Assembly: GCF_002161065.1 (NCBI RefSeq)
Contig: NZ_NFLV01000011.1
Span: 1 to 64,000, forward strand
Reading direction: 5' to 3'
Source of the DNA: Eubacterium sp. An11
GTDB lineage: Bacteria > Bacillota > Clostridia > Lachnospirales > Lachnospiraceae
Length of the DNA: 64,000 nucleotides
Under the pieces are notes generated by a model that was given only the letters and a program-made list of their open reading frames with translations, ran no database searches and was not told where the DNA came from. Made by a program: the position numbers and the translations under genes. Shown here one piece after another: positions 25,677 through 34,593 of the stretch; position 1 is the first letter of the stretch, and each line of letters opens with the position of its first letter.

Positions 25677-26517
25677 TTATTTATTCAGCAGTTTCCTGAG
25701 TTCGCCTTCTTCCATAGGAATCCGCTTTGCTGCATCGGCTATATTTAATATCCCATCTCTAATCAATTCCAGATAGGTTTCAGTCCTTCCTTCGGTACGT
25801 CCTTCTGCCAGTCCAGAACGATGTCCTTCCGCCAGTCCCGAATTATGCCCTTCTGCCAGTCCGGACTTTCTGCCCAGAATCCATCCCTGCTGTTTGCCCT
25901 CGTTAAGAATCGTCTTCGCCTCATATTCCAATATTTTACCGCCCATAATGTCTAAAACCTCCTTTTTTACAGTGCCATAGTTGGCGCATAAGTTTTCAGC
26001 CACTTTTCTGCCCAGGTCAAGAATGGTTCGGTAGATGTATTCGGTAATCGTGCCTTTCCGTGCCATTTGTTCCAGCCGAAAACGTATGTCGGCACAGATG
26101 TTTTTTAGATGTTCTCGTTTTTTGGCGTCCCGCTCCATTTCCGGAAATGTATGTTCATAGCAGAAGAGATGGAAAGGAAAGAATGAGGATATCCTCTACT
26201 TTCTCGCTGTCTTCCAGGGCAATCTGTGAATCGTATTCAAAAAAGCGCCGGTCCATGGTGGAATCGCTGGTGCTTTGACATTCCAGGTGGTATCGGATGA
26301 GATGAATGCCGGATACCGTGAAACTGCTGTCGGTGATCCGTCTGTCACTTTCACCGTTCTGCCGTTCCAGGAAATGCTCGTTGGAGCCAAAGTGGATGGC
26401 TTCCTGACCGGAATACCTTTCTCCGAAGATTTCATTGAGGAGCGGATGTATCAGAGACCGGCAGTCATTGAGTATTGTTCGAAAAACATCATCATAAGGT
26501 GAGCCTCTTGCAGCCAT
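25677..26517 (-). pseudogene. Broken copy of Rpn-family nuclease/transposase-like gene
   Basis: Two reading frames match the intact downstream copy: 26155-26517 gives the N-terminal third (MAARGSPYDDVF through YDSQIALED), then a stop; 25677-26138 gives the C-terminal part from MERDAKKREHL. The block between them, equivalent to 176 bp of the intact copy, is missing, and the deletion ends coincide with a 10-bp direct repeat (TGGAAAGGAA) in that copy, giving a frameshift. The C-terminal piece also has an expanded run of SGLAEGH-like heptads (about residues 91-111 of that piece) absent from the intact copy. The start codon and AAGGAGG site are still intact. Confidence 0.88.
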
Positions 26518-26578
26518 TATATGCCTCCTTACTGTCAAACGGGTCTCTCCAGGCAGCAAGAAACAAAAAGTTATTTAT

Positions 26579-27532
26579 TTATCGGTCCGTTTCATTTAAC
26601 AGTTCCTGCAGTTTATTTTCATCCATAGGAATCCGTTTTGCTGCATCAGTAATATTCAATAGTCCGTCTCTGACCAGTTCCAGATAGGTTTCAGTCCTTC
26701 CGGACTCTCTGCCAAGAACCCAGCCCTGCTGTTTCCCTTCGTTGAGAATCGTCTTTGCCTCATATTCTAATATTTTACCGCCCATGATATCCAGCACCTC
26801 CTTTTTCAGAGTATCATAGTTTGCGCATAAATTCTCAGCTACTTTTCTGCTCAGATCAAGAATGGTCTGGCAGATGTATTCGGTTATTGTGCCTCTCCAT
26901 GCCATCCGTTCCAGCCGAAAACGTATGTCGGCACAGATGTTTTTTAGATGTTCTCGTTTTTTGGCGTCCCGCTCCATTTCCAGAAATGCATGTTCATAGC
27001 AGAAGAGATGGAAAGGAAGAAGGAGCAGAAGATTTTTGTCAAAAAGTTCTTCTAAAGTATAGTCAATGATGTAGATAATCGGTATCTCCCAAGTGACAGT
27101 TTTTTCGGGATGAACAATCTTTAACCGGATCTGCAGCTGCCGTGGTGCCGAGGCAGTCTTTCTTAAAAAGAGAACTGCTGATTTTGGAAAGGAAAGAGTG
27201 AGGATATCCTCTACTTTCTCGCTGTCTTCCAAGGCAATCTGTGAATCGTATTCAAAAAAGCGCCGGTCCATGGTGGAATCCACGGTACTCTGACACTCCA
27301 GATGGTATCGGATGAGAAGGATGCCGGATACTGTGAAGCTGCTGTCGGTGATCCGTTTGTCGCTTTCGCCGTTCTGCCGTTCCAGAAAATGCTCGTTGGA
27401 ACCAAAGTGGATGGGTTCCTGGCCGGAATATCTTTCTCCGAAGATTTCATTGAGAAGAGGGTGGATCAGAGACCGGCAGTCATTGAGTATTGTCCGAAAA
27501 ACATCATCATAAGGTGAGCCTCTTGCAGCCAT
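26579..27532 (-). CDS. Rpn family recombination-promoting nuclease / PD-(D/E)XK transposase-like protein
   Basis: 317 residues from ATG 27532, which follows AATAAGGAGG; a TTG start at 27574 is also open. The N-terminal PD-(D/E)XK-like core includes the acidic pair in SPYDDVF and YHLECQS (the E-x-Q-like catalytic strand). The C-terminus (MGGKILEYEAKTILNEGKQQGWVLGRESG, then a helical tail) is typical of the family. Rpn proteins cut DNA and promote RecA-independent recombination; many are amplified in gut Firmicutes. A near-identical broken copy lies just downstream, and three 52-bp repeats lie upstream. No terminal inverted repeats or target duplications are visible. Confidence 0.85.
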   Translation of the reverse strand: MAARGSPYDDVFRTILNDCRSLIHPLLNEIFGERYSGQEPIHFGSNEHFLERQNGESDKRITDSSFTVSGILLIRYHLECQSTVDSTMDRRFFEYDSQIALEDSEKVEDILTLSFPKSAVLFLRKTASAPRQLQIRLKIVHPEKTVTWEIPIIYIIDYTLEELFDKNLLLLLPFHLFCYEHAFLEMERDAKKREHLKNICADIRFRLERMAWRGTITEYICQTILDLSRKVAENLCANYDTLKKEVLDIMGGKILEYEAKTILNEGKQQGWVLGRESGRTETYLELVRDGLLNITDAAKRIPMDENKLQELLNETDR

Positions 27533-27540
27533 TATATGCC

Positions 27541-27696
27541 TCCTTATTGCTGAGCAGGTCTCTCCAGGCAGCAAGAAACAAAAGTATACGCTTCCTTATT
27601 GCTGAGCGGGTTTCTTTCCGGACAGCAGGAAACAAAATGATAAGTCCTTTTATTGTTAAGCAGCTCTCTCCGGACTGCGGGAAAATAGTAATTTAA
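27541..27696. repeat. Three tandem 52-bp repeats upstream of the Rpn gene
   Basis: Units begin at 27541, 27593 and 27645, each opening with TCCTTATTG or TCCTTTTATTG (the complement of an AATAAGGA ribosome-binding-site-like string) and containing a CCGGACAGCAGGAAACAAA-like core. The first two are the most similar. One matching unit precedes the broken copy at about 26527, so the unit was duplicated with the gene. Confidence 0.75.
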
Positions 27697-27876
27697 GATG
27701 CTTTTATTATAGCACTCTTCCGGGAAAAAACAATATAAAAAATATAAAAATAATTTTAATAATATGATCCAGTTCTTTCACCTTTTTGTTGTTCTGAACA
27801 GGAAAATGTATTAAAATGATTTTATCAATCTGCCAGTGTGCGGAAGATAAAACGTAAAGAAAGGATTCTGTTATTT

Positions 27877-28659
27877 ATGGAAACAAATGCAAAAAGAGAT
27901 TCTCAGGAAGCTCCTTATACCCTGGAGGTCTGTGCGGACTGCACGGAGTCGGCTCTGGAGGCGGCAGAAAATGGGGCGACAAGGCTGGAGCTGTGCGCCA
28001 ATCTGGTCATTGGGGGAACGACACCGAGTCTGGAGCTGTTCCGGGAGATCCGGGCAGAGTCGGACATTGATATCAATGTACTGATCCGTCCGCGGTTTGG
28101 AGATTTTCATTATACGGACCATGAACTGGCTATTATGTGCCGGGAAATCGAAACATTTGCCAGAGAAGGAGCCCATGGAATCGTAATTGGCAGCCTGCAT
28201 TCTGATGGCAGTCTGCATGTGCCGCAGATGAAGGAGATGATTGCAGCGGCTGGAAACTGTCATATTACATTGCATCGGGCCTTTGATGTGTGCCGGGATC
28301 CTTTTGAAGTGATGGAGCAGGCAGCCGGACTGGGAGTGGATACAATCCTGACATCGGGCCAGGAAGCCAGCTGTCTGGCAGGCAGAGACATGCTGAAGCA
28401 ACTGATAGAAAAGGCGCCGGAAGGGATGGATATTCTTATCGGCGCCGGTGTGACGCCGGAAGTGATTCGTCAGATTCTTTCTCAGATGCCGGCAAAACAT
28501 TTCCATATGTCCGGAAAAAAGGTACTGGACAGTGCGATGACATGGCGGAATCCTAAAGTGAATATGGGACTTCCGGGTATCAGCGAGTTTGAAATTTACC
28601 GGACGGATGGCGCGGTGATACGGGAGGCGAAAGAAATCCTGGAAAGTAAATGGAGTTAA
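27877..28659 (+). CDS. cutC: CutC-family copper homeostasis protein
   Basis: 260 residues. TLEVCADCTESALEAAENGATRLELC, GGTTPS, INVLIRPRFGDFHY, HRAFD and GAGVTPE are the strand-loop motifs of the CutC TIM barrel. Despite its name the enzymatic role is not settled. ATG 27877 is chosen; a GTG 13 codons upstream is in frame but would add a basic, non-conserved tail. It lies 22 bp before an HD-domain gene and probably forms an operon with it. Confidence 0.92.
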   Translation: METNAKRDSQEAPYTLEVCADCTESALEAAENGATRLELCANLVIGGTTPSLELFREIRAESDIDINVLIRPRFGDFHYTDHELAIMCREIETFAREGAHGIVIGSLHSDGSLHVPQMKEMIAAAGNCHITLHRAFDVCRDPFEVMEQAAGLGVDTILTSGQEASCLAGRDMLKQLIEKAPEGMDILIGAGVTPEVIRQILSQMPAKHFHMSGKKVLDSAMTWRNPKVNMGLPGISEFEIYRTDGAVIREAKEILESKWS

Positions 28660-28681
28660 ATTTTAAGAAAGGAGTATTGGG

Positions 28682-29164
28682 ATGAGTCGATTAAAAGAAT
28701 TGAGAGCATATGTGGATGCTGAACTGCTTAAGATGGAGAATAAAGAGAAAATGATCAGTGCAGTCGCCCATCTTTATGGGGTATCGCTGGCAGCTGCCAT
28801 GATTGCAAAGAAACGCGGCGAAGATCCGGAACTGGCTTCTATGGCAGCTATGCTGCATGATATGCATGCCTACAAAACAGGTTCCTATGAAGATCATGCC
28901 CATAAAGGGGCAGAGCTTGCCAGGACAATTCTGGGAGAACTGGGACTGACCAGTCAGGAGGAGACAGAGGTGATCTGTTCAGCCATTTATCATCATGATG
29001 ACAAGCTGGTGGTGGATGGGCCGATGGATGAAGTATTAAAAGACGCCGATGTGATTCACCATTGCATGAATGATCTTTCCAAGGCAGTCAAGGAAAAAGA
29101 ACAGAAGAGATTCGAAGCTCTCTGTGAAGAATTTGGCTTGACTCCGGAAAGTAATGAAAAGTAA
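28682..29164 (+). CDS. HD-domain phosphohydrolase
   Basis: 160 residues. The HD superfamily metal ligands appear as the first His in AVAHLYG (or near), His-Asp in MLHDMHAY, His in AIYHHDD and Asp in LKDADVIHH. Single-domain HD proteins act on nucleotides or other phosphoesters; the substrate is unknown. AAGAAAGGAG before ATG 28682 supports the start. Second gene of the cutC operon, ended by the shared terminator at 29250. Confidence 0.9.
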   Translation: MSRLKELRAYVDAELLKMENKEKMISAVAHLYGVSLAAAMIAKKRGEDPELASMAAMLHDMHAYKTGSYEDHAHKGAELARTILGELGLTSQEETEVICSAIYHHDDKLVVDGPMDEVLKDADVIHHCMNDLSKAVKEKEQKRFEALCEEFGLTPESNEK

Positions 29165-29249
29165 ATGTTTCAATCAATCTGAGAGGACTTTGAGAAAATG
29201 TTATGGTGGTCATGACAGATTGCTGCGGCACACACAAAGATAAAAGAAA

Positions 29250-29275
29250 AATCCCCGGCGGTTCAACCGGGGATT
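29250..29275. terminator. Bidirectional terminator between the HD gene and pyk
   Basis: AATCCCCGG (29250-29258) pairs with CCGGGGATT (29267-29275). On the minus strand the stem is followed by TTTTTCTTTT, so it mainly terminates pyk; the plus-strand T run is weak. A second small hairpin, GTATGC-GCG-GCATAC, lies at about 29294-29308. Confidence 0.88.
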
Positions 29276-29336
29276 CCTTATGTGTAAATTGCTTGTATGC
29301 GCGGCATACGCGCAAACATAATTGAATGGATGGGGT

Positions 29337-30755
29337 TTAATCTACAACCTGAACCTTCATCATGTTGGTGGTTCCGGAACGTCCGATCGGCACACCGGAA
29401 GTAATGACAGTGACATCGCCGTCTTTCAGATAACCTTTCTTCTTTGCTGCGGAAATCGCACGGTCAAAGAGAACGAATACTTCCCACTCTTCTTTCAGAA
29501 GGATTGGGCGAACGCCCCAGGAAAGATTTAACTGACGACAGACTTTTTCTTCGATGGCACAGCCAATGATATCACAGGCCGGACGATATCTGGAAATCAT
29601 CCTTGCGGAGAAACCGGATTTGGTAACTGTGATAATAGCCGTTGCATTCAGGTCATAAGCGGTGCTGCAGGTAGCGTGGCAGATAGCGTCGGTCACGCCA
29701 GGATTCTCGCTTAAAGTAAGAGCGTTAAAACGTTTCTGATAGTTGATAGCTTTCTCTGCGCGCATGGCAATCTTTGTCATGGTCTTTAAAGCCTCTACAG
29801 GGTAGGCGCCGGCTGCAGTCTCACCGGAAAGCATGATAGCGCTGGTACCATCAAAAATTGCATTGGCAACGTCTGTGGTCTCTGCTCTGGTAGGACGAGG
29901 ATTCTTGATCATGGAATCCAGCATCTGTGTTGCAGTGATAACGATCTTACCTGCGGCACAGACTTTGTGAATGATCATCTTCTGGAGGATCGGTACTTCT
30001 TCTTCCGGAATCTCCACACCCATGTCGCCGCGGGCTACCATAACGCCATCGGAAACTTCGATGATCTCATCAATATTTTCGATACCTTCTGCGTTCTCAA
30101 CTTTTGCGATGATGCGGATGTCTTCGCCGCCGTTCTCTTTTAAGAGTTTACGGATCTGACGGATATCCCCTGCATTTCGTGTGAAAGAAGCAGCGATAAA
30201 ATCTACATCTTCCTGGATACCAAACAGAATATCGGCTTTGTCTTTGTCGCTTAAGTATGGCATGGAAATCTTCACGCCTGGCAGGTTCACACCCTTGCGG
30301 TTGGAAATGGTTCCGCCGTTGATGACCTGACAGTGTGCGTCCTCTCCATCAATGGATAAAACTTTAAGTTCAATAAGACCGTCATCGATCAGGATGCTGG
30401 AGCCTACGGAAATGTCTTTGATGAAGTCTTCGTAGGTTACGCTTACGATCTCTTCGGTTCCTTCCACATCTCTGGTGGTCAGACAGAATTCCTGTCCTCT
30501 TTCCAGATGGATGCTGCCGTTTTTGAAGGTCTTGATACGAATTTCAGGCCCCTTGGTGTCCAGAAGACAAGCAACAGGACGATGATGTTTGGCTCTCAGA
30601 GCCTTTACCTTGTCCATACGTTCTTTTTGTTCTTCACAGGAATTGTGAGAAAAGTTAAATCTTGCCACATCCATCCCTTCGATGATCAACTGCTCAAGAA
30701 CGTCGTCTTTGTCTGTGGCAGGGCCAAGTGTACAAATAATTTTTGTTTTTCTCAT
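29337..30755 (-). CDS. pyk: Pyruvate kinase
   Basis: 472 residues. TKIICTLGPA at the N-terminus, ARFNFSH, the metal/ADP site GDMGVEIP and TATQMLDSM identify pyruvate kinase, which makes pyruvate and ATP from phosphoenolpyruvate. This is the short form, ending after the allosteric C domain without the extra PEP-utiliser domain found in Bacillus. It has its own strong promoter (30801-30828), ribosome binding site AAGGAG and terminator, so it is monocistronic on the minus strand. Confidence 0.97.
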   Translation of the reverse strand: MRKTKIICTLGPATDKDDVLEQLIIEGMDVARFNFSHNSCEEQKERMDKVKALRAKHHRPVACLLDTKGPEIRIKTFKNGSIHLERGQEFCLTTRDVEGTEEIVSVTYEDFIKDISVGSSILIDDGLIELKVLSIDGEDAHCQVINGGTISNRKGVNLPGVKISMPYLSDKDKADILFGIQEDVDFIAASFTRNAGDIRQIRKLLKENGGEDIRIIAKVENAEGIENIDEIIEVSDGVMVARGDMGVEIPEEEVPILQKMIIHKVCAAGKIVITATQMLDSMIKNPRPTRAETTDVANAIFDGTSAIMLSGETAAGAYPVEALKTMTKIAMRAEKAINYQKRFNALTLSENPGVTDAICHATCSTAYDLNATAIITVTKSGFSARMISRYRPACDIIGCAIEEKVCRQLNLSWGVRPILLKEEWEVFVLFDRAISAAKKKGYLKDGDVTVITSGVPIGRSGTTNMMKVQVVD

Positions 30756-30800
30756 CTTGCAGTACTCCTTGTTAAATGGTTAGTTTTTGCTTGCACTTTC

Positions 30801-30828
30801 ATTGTAAAACAATTCATAAAATTGTCAA
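30801..30828 (-). promoter_or_regulatory. pyk promoter
   Basis: On the minus strand TTGACA (30823-30828) and TACAAT (30801-30806) are separated by 16 bp, about 45 bp before the pyk start codon. Confidence 0.8.
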
Positions 30829-30867
30829 TGAAAAAAGTTGTAAATTTTCAGCAAATTGTAATTTATA

Positions 30868-30876
30868 TGGTATACT
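30868..30876 (+). promoter_or_regulatory. Extended -10 promoter of the L,D-transpeptidase gene
   Basis: TGGTATACT gives an extended -10; it diverges from the pyk promoter about 40 bp away, so the two may influence each other. Confidence 0.5.
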
Positions 30877-30935
30877 GAGAAAAAGTAAGGTAATGAAAAC
30901 GTAATTTATTTGTTAAAAATGGAGAGAAATCAATA

Positions 30936-31652
30936 TTGAAAAAAAGAATGGAGGAAGACAAATTGAATAAAATAAGAAAAGATCATTTTAACATGAAAGG
31001 AAGAAGAACCATTTTTTTTCTGGGAATGTTATGCGTGGGAGCAGGAGTATTTATGGGAAGGATATCGGCACATGCATGGAAGGTCCCGGACGGATATTCG
31101 GTGCCGGAAAAGGTCTCGCAGCTGGCGGTGGTCCGCTATAAGGGAGGAAGCAGGGGACGATTTCAGTTTTACATAAAAAATAAACAGGGAATATGGAAGA
31201 AAAAATTTGCCTGTACAGCATGGCTGGGACGCCGGGGAATCGGAAAGAAGAGAGAGGGAGATCAGAAAACTCCCACCGGGCTGTATTCCCTGGATCAGGC
31301 CTTCGGTATCCTGCGAAGTCCCGGGACAAAGATGCCTTATGTGAAGGTGAACCGCCAGCATTACTGGTGCGGAGATTCCGGCAGCGGATATTATAATCGG
31401 CTGATCCGGAAAAATGAGACCGGACACAACTGTGGTGGAGAGCATTTGATTGATTATAAAGGTGTGTATGATTATGCGGTTTCCATTGGATATAATAAAA
31501 AAGGGAAACCAGGAAAGGGCAGCGCGATTTTTCTTCATTGCTCCAGAGGCAGAGCAACGGCGGGATGTGTGGCAATTCCCAAAAAGTATATGAAAAAAGT
31601 GCTGAAAAAACTGGATCCGGCGTCCAGCCCTCAAATTTTAATCTATGAGTGA
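30936..31652 (+). CDS. Membrane-anchored L,D-transpeptidase (YkuD family)
   Basis: 238 residues from TTG 30936. One membrane helix (about 25-47) and a YkuD catalytic domain (about 62-238) with the TPTGLYSL strand and HCSRGRATAGCVAIP carrying the His201 and nucleophile Cys211. It probably makes 3-3 peptidoglycan cross-links or attaches proteins to the wall, outside the membrane. The start is uncertain: ATG 30951, TTG 30963 (after GGAGGA) and ATG 30993 are alternatives that change only the cytoplasmic tail. Confidence 0.87.
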   Translation: MKKRMEEDKLNKIRKDHFNMKGRRTIFFLGMLCVGAGVFMGRISAHAWKVPDGYSVPEKVSQLAVVRYKGGSRGRFQFYIKNKQGIWKKKFACTAWLGRRGIGKKREGDQKTPTGLYSLDQAFGILRSPGTKMPYVKVNRQHYWCGDSGSGYYNRLIRKNETGHNCGGEHLIDYKGVYDYAVSIGYNKKGKPGKGSAIFLHCSRGRATAGCVAIPKKYMKKVLKKLDPASSPQILIYE

Positions 31653-31667
31653 AGTCGTACTGTGATA

Positions 31668-31696
31668 TTGACAAACGGTACTGATAATATTAAAAT
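31668..31696 (+). promoter_or_regulatory. degV promoter
   Basis: TTGACA (31668-31673) and TAAAAT (31691-31696) with a 17-bp spacer, about 120 bp before the degV start codon. Confidence 0.78.
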
Positions 31697-31816
31697 ATAG
31701 AAACAAAAACTACATTATATAGAATACAAAACAAGAATACGGGCGCAGCCCGGAGAGCAGAATGAGTGGATCATTTTGCGGATAAAATATATTGTAGAGT
31801 AAAAGAGGAGAACACT

Positions 31817-32716
31817 ATGGATTATAAAATTATCAGTGACGGATGCTGTGATCTGGGAAAAGATGTGATCGAAAAATATCAGCTGCATGTTATACCGTTT
31901 TACATTTCTTTCGATGATGAAACGTATTATAAAGAAATAGAGGAAATTGGAATCCGGGAAGTTTATAAGAGAATGGTGGATAATCCTGATGTGTATCCCA
32001 AAACGTCGCTGCCGTCGGTGCAGAATTATATCGATGCGTTTATGCCGTATGTCAAAGAGAATATGCCGGTCATATGTATTTGTTTCACTCCTTCGCTGAG
32101 CGGTTCTTACAACAGTGCCTGCAACGCCAGAGACATCGTTTGTGAAGAACATCCGGAGGCGAAGATTACGGTGGTCAATTCAGAGGCGGCAACGGTGTCT
32201 CAGGGACTGATGGTTATTGAGGCGGGACGGATGCGCATGGATGGTGTCCCATATGAGACCTGTGTCCGGATTCTGGAGGAGATGAAAAAGACTAACCGTA
32301 TTTTCTTCACCGTGGGAAGCGTGGATTATCTAAAACACGGAGGAAGAATCGGCAAACTGGCGGGACTAGCCACCAGCGCCCTGTCATTAAAACCTCTTAT
32401 CACCCTGGTGAATGGAGATATTGAAGCTTCGGGGATTGGGCGGAGCCGGAAAAAGACTGTGTTGAAGACTATCAGTCTGATGAAAGGATATTTTAAAGAT
32501 AACGGAGAATCCATGGAGGATTACAGTTTCGCTGTCGGATACGGATATGACATGGAAGAAGGCAGGGAATTTTATGACAAAGTATGTCAGGATGTCCGGT
32601 CCGCCGTCAATGGAAAGGATGTCAGCTTTATTCAGATTGGCGCCACCATCGCCGTTCACACCGGACCGCATGCCATCGGTATTGGAATTATAAAACAATA
32701 TGAACACTATCTATAA
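31817..32716 (+). CDS. DegV-family fatty-acid-binding protein
   Basis: 299 residues. ISDGCCDLGKDVIEKYQLHVIPF, KTSLPS, CICFTPSLSGSYNSA, DSEAAT-like NSEAATVSQGL and YLKHGGRIG are the ligand-pocket motifs of DegV (FakB-like) proteins, which present fatty acids to the FakA kinase. No fakA is nearby. ATG 31817 follows GAGGAG (31805-31810). Confidence 0.93.
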   Translation: MDYKIISDGCCDLGKDVIEKYQLHVIPFYISFDDETYYKEIEEIGIREVYKRMVDNPDVYPKTSLPSVQNYIDAFMPYVKENMPVICICFTPSLSGSYNSACNARDIVCEEHPEAKITVVNSEAATVSQGLMVIEAGRMRMDGVPYETCVRILEEMKKTNRIFFTVGSVDYLKHGGRIGKLAGLATSALSLKPLITLVNGDIEASGIGRSRKKTVLKTISLMKGYFKDNGESMEDYSFAVGYGYDMEEGREFYDKVCQDVRSAVNGKDVSFIQIGATIAVHTGPHAIGIGIIKQYEHYL

Positions 32717-32751
32717 TATAGAAGATTTGGATTGTCCATTTTCTCATAGCG

Positions 32752-32796
32752 CTGCGCTGCAGGAGTTACAAGATTTCTGTGGCGCAGTTTTTCTTT
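32752..32796 (+). terminator. Terminator of degV
   Basis: CTGCGCTGCAG (32752-32762) pairs over 11 bp, with two G:U, with CTGTGGCGCAG (32777-32787), followed by TTTTTCTTT. The rest of the spacer to 32986 shows nothing clear. Confidence 0.88.
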
Positions 32797-32986
32797 ACGG
32801 AAAATACCACGAAGCCTCTGGGATATAACAAGTTTTTACGAAAAACTGTACTGTTCGGCAGGCCGATTTACGAAAAAACCGGTCACTTTGAGAAAAAATG
32901 TACAATGCTTCCCGGAGGGGATTCTTGTCACTCCAATCATCCTGTGATATGATTAGCCTAAAAAACAGAAAAAGGATTGAAATATT

Positions 32987-33850
32987 ATGTGGATAGCAAA
33001 TAATTGGAAAGAATACGAAGTCATTGATTGCAGTGCAGGAGAAAAACTGGAACGCTGGGGAAAATATATCTTGCTGCGTCCCGATCCGCAGGTTATTTGG
33101 GATACAGAGAAACAAGACAGACGCTGGCGTCATCTCAACGCCCATTATCACAGAAGTAAAAAGGGCGGCGGTCAGTGGGAGTTTTTTGATCTGCCGGAAC
33201 AGTGGGATCTTCATTATAAAAATCTTACCTTCCATCTGAAACCGTTTAGTTTCAAACATACAGGACTGTTTCCGGAGCAGGCGGTAAACTGGGACTGGTT
33301 TTCGGAAAAAATCCGCCGGGCAGGACGGCCGGTGAAAGTGTTAAATCTCTTTGCCTATACAGGCGGAGCGACTCTGGCGGCGGCGGCAGCCGGCGCTGCG
33401 GTCACCCACGTGGATGCATCCAAAGGAATGGTTACCTGGGCGAAAGAAAATGCGGCGGCCAGCGGTTTATCAGAGGCGCCGGTCCGCTGGCTGGTGGATG
33501 ACTGCGTGAAGTTCGTGGAACGGGAGATCCGCCGGGGCAATCACTATGATGGTATCATTATGGATCCACCGTCCTATGGCAGGGGGCCAAAGGGGGAAGT
33601 GTGGAAGATAGAAGAAAAAATATATCCTCTGGTTCGTCTTTGTGAGAAACTTCTGTCGGAAGATCCGCTCTTTTTCCTGATCAACTCTTATACCACCGGC
33701 CTGCAGCCGGCAGTGCTGTCCTATATGCTTGGCAGTGCTGTGGCCAAAAAGCACGGCGGTGTGGTGGAAGCGGAAGAGATCGGTCTGCCGGTCAGCGCCA
33801 GCGGACTGGTACTCCCGTGCGGCGCCTCCGGAAGATGGGAGAGCAGATAG
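32987..33850 (+). CDS. Class I SAM-dependent rRNA methyltransferase (RlmI/RlmK-like)
   Basis: 287 residues. An N-terminal beta region with GLFPEQAVNWDWF leads into a Rossmann core: motif I NLFAYTGGATLAA (119-131), Asp143 after it (HVDASKGMVTWAKENA), and the catalytic-type DPPSYGRGPKGEVW (193-206). The layout matches the 23S rRNA cytosine-5/guanine-N7 methyltransferase-like family (PF10672), but this protein lacks the N-terminal PUA domain of E. coli RlmI. The target base is not determinable. Confidence 0.88.
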   Translation: MWIANNWKEYEVIDCSAGEKLERWGKYILLRPDPQVIWDTEKQDRRWRHLNAHYHRSKKGGGQWEFFDLPEQWDLHYKNLTFHLKPFSFKHTGLFPEQAVNWDWFSEKIRRAGRPVKVLNLFAYTGGATLAAAAAGAAVTHVDASKGMVTWAKENAAASGLSEAPVRWLVDDCVKFVEREIRRGNHYDGIIMDPPSYGRGPKGEVWKIEEKIYPLVRLCEKLLSEDPLFFLINSYTTGLQPAVLSYMLGSAVAKKHGGVVEAEEIGLPVSASGLVLPCGASGRWESR

Positions 33851-33886
33851 AGAAACAACGCAGATGCAGCGTGAAAAGGTGATTTC

Positions 33887-34396
33887 ATGAAAAAAGGCAA
33901 AAGAACGGCATTTTATGGGATGTTTCTGGCTCTGGCTCTGGTAGCGGGTTATGTGGAACAGCTGCTGCCCATTAACCTGGGAGTGCCGGGGGTTAAGCTG
34001 GGACTCGCCAATATTGTGACCATGGTGCTTCTTTATACCGTGGGAATCCGTGCAGCGGCAGGCATCACTGCCATTCGGATTCTGCTGGCAGGAATTTTGT
34101 TCGGCACAGGATTTTCCATTGTATACAGTGCGGCAGGAGCGGTACTGAGCATTCTGGTCATGACGGCTTTAAAAAGTACAAAACAGTTTTCCTGCATCAG
34201 CGTCAGCGTGGCAGGCGGCGTTTTTCACAACGTGGGACAGATTCTGGTGGCGATTCTGATTCTGGAGACCGGCGCGCTGGTCTATTACCTTCCGGTTCTG
34301 ATTTTGTCCGGTCTGATCGCCGGGATTGTCATTGGAATCCTGAGCGGCCTGCTCATGAGGCGGCTGGCACCGGTGATCCGGGCGTCGGATTTGTAA
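33887..34396 (+). CDS. Gx transporter family membrane protein
   Basis: 169 residues, about five helices, with the GVPGVKLGLANIVTMVLLY and FGTGFSIVYSAAGAVLS segments of the Gx family (once called heptaprenyl diphosphate synthase component I, PF07456), related to ECF substrate-binding subunits. In Clostridia these genes sit beside NusG-II and ApbE genes; here apbE follows after an unusual 644-bp spacer. The TAA stop at 34394-34396 is also the first bases of a palindromic repeat. Confidence 0.87.
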   Translation: MKKGKRTAFYGMFLALALVAGYVEQLLPINLGVPGVKLGLANIVTMVLLYTVGIRAAAGITAIRILLAGILFGTGFSIVYSAAGAVLSILVMTALKSTKQFSCISVSVAGGVFHNVGQILVAILILETGALVYYLPVLILSGLIAGIVIGILSGLLMRRLAPVIRASDL

Positions 34397-34591
34397 AGGT
34401 GGCAACAGTTTTTCGATTAAACAGACAATGACGCAAGGGCACATACGGATTCGCCCGGCTCGGCCCTCAGTCGGACTGACCAGGGGTATTCATTGTAAAA
34501 TGATTATATCAGTCCTCCCTCACAGCTCGCGGTCGAAAGCCGTATGTGTCCAAAACGTCATCTGCCTGTTGAAAAGCCTATGTGCCACCTT
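34396..34591. repeat. Palindromic element, copy A (about 196 bp)
   Basis: The ends AAGGTGGCA (34396-34404) and TGCCACCTT (34583-34591) are perfect 9-bp inverted repeats. Further pairs nest toward the centre: CAACAG/CTGTTG (34403-34408, 34566-34571), ATGACG/CGTCAT (34428-34433, 34556-34561), CACATACGG/CCGTATGTG (34440-34448, 34540-34548), TTCG/CGAA and GGACTGA/TCAGTCC, around a TCATT-GTAA-AATGA apex. A second copy of the left arm lies at 63886-64000. It could be a MITE-like insertion or the template of a large folded RNA. Confidence 0.8.
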
Positions 34592-34593
34592 AA

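Noticed and set aside
25677-27532. Insertion sequence
   Set aside because: Rpn proteins are transposase-like, but no terminal inverted repeats or target-site duplications flank either copy.
27541-27696. CRISPR array
   Set aside because: The 52-bp units are contiguous, without unique spacers, and no cas genes are present.
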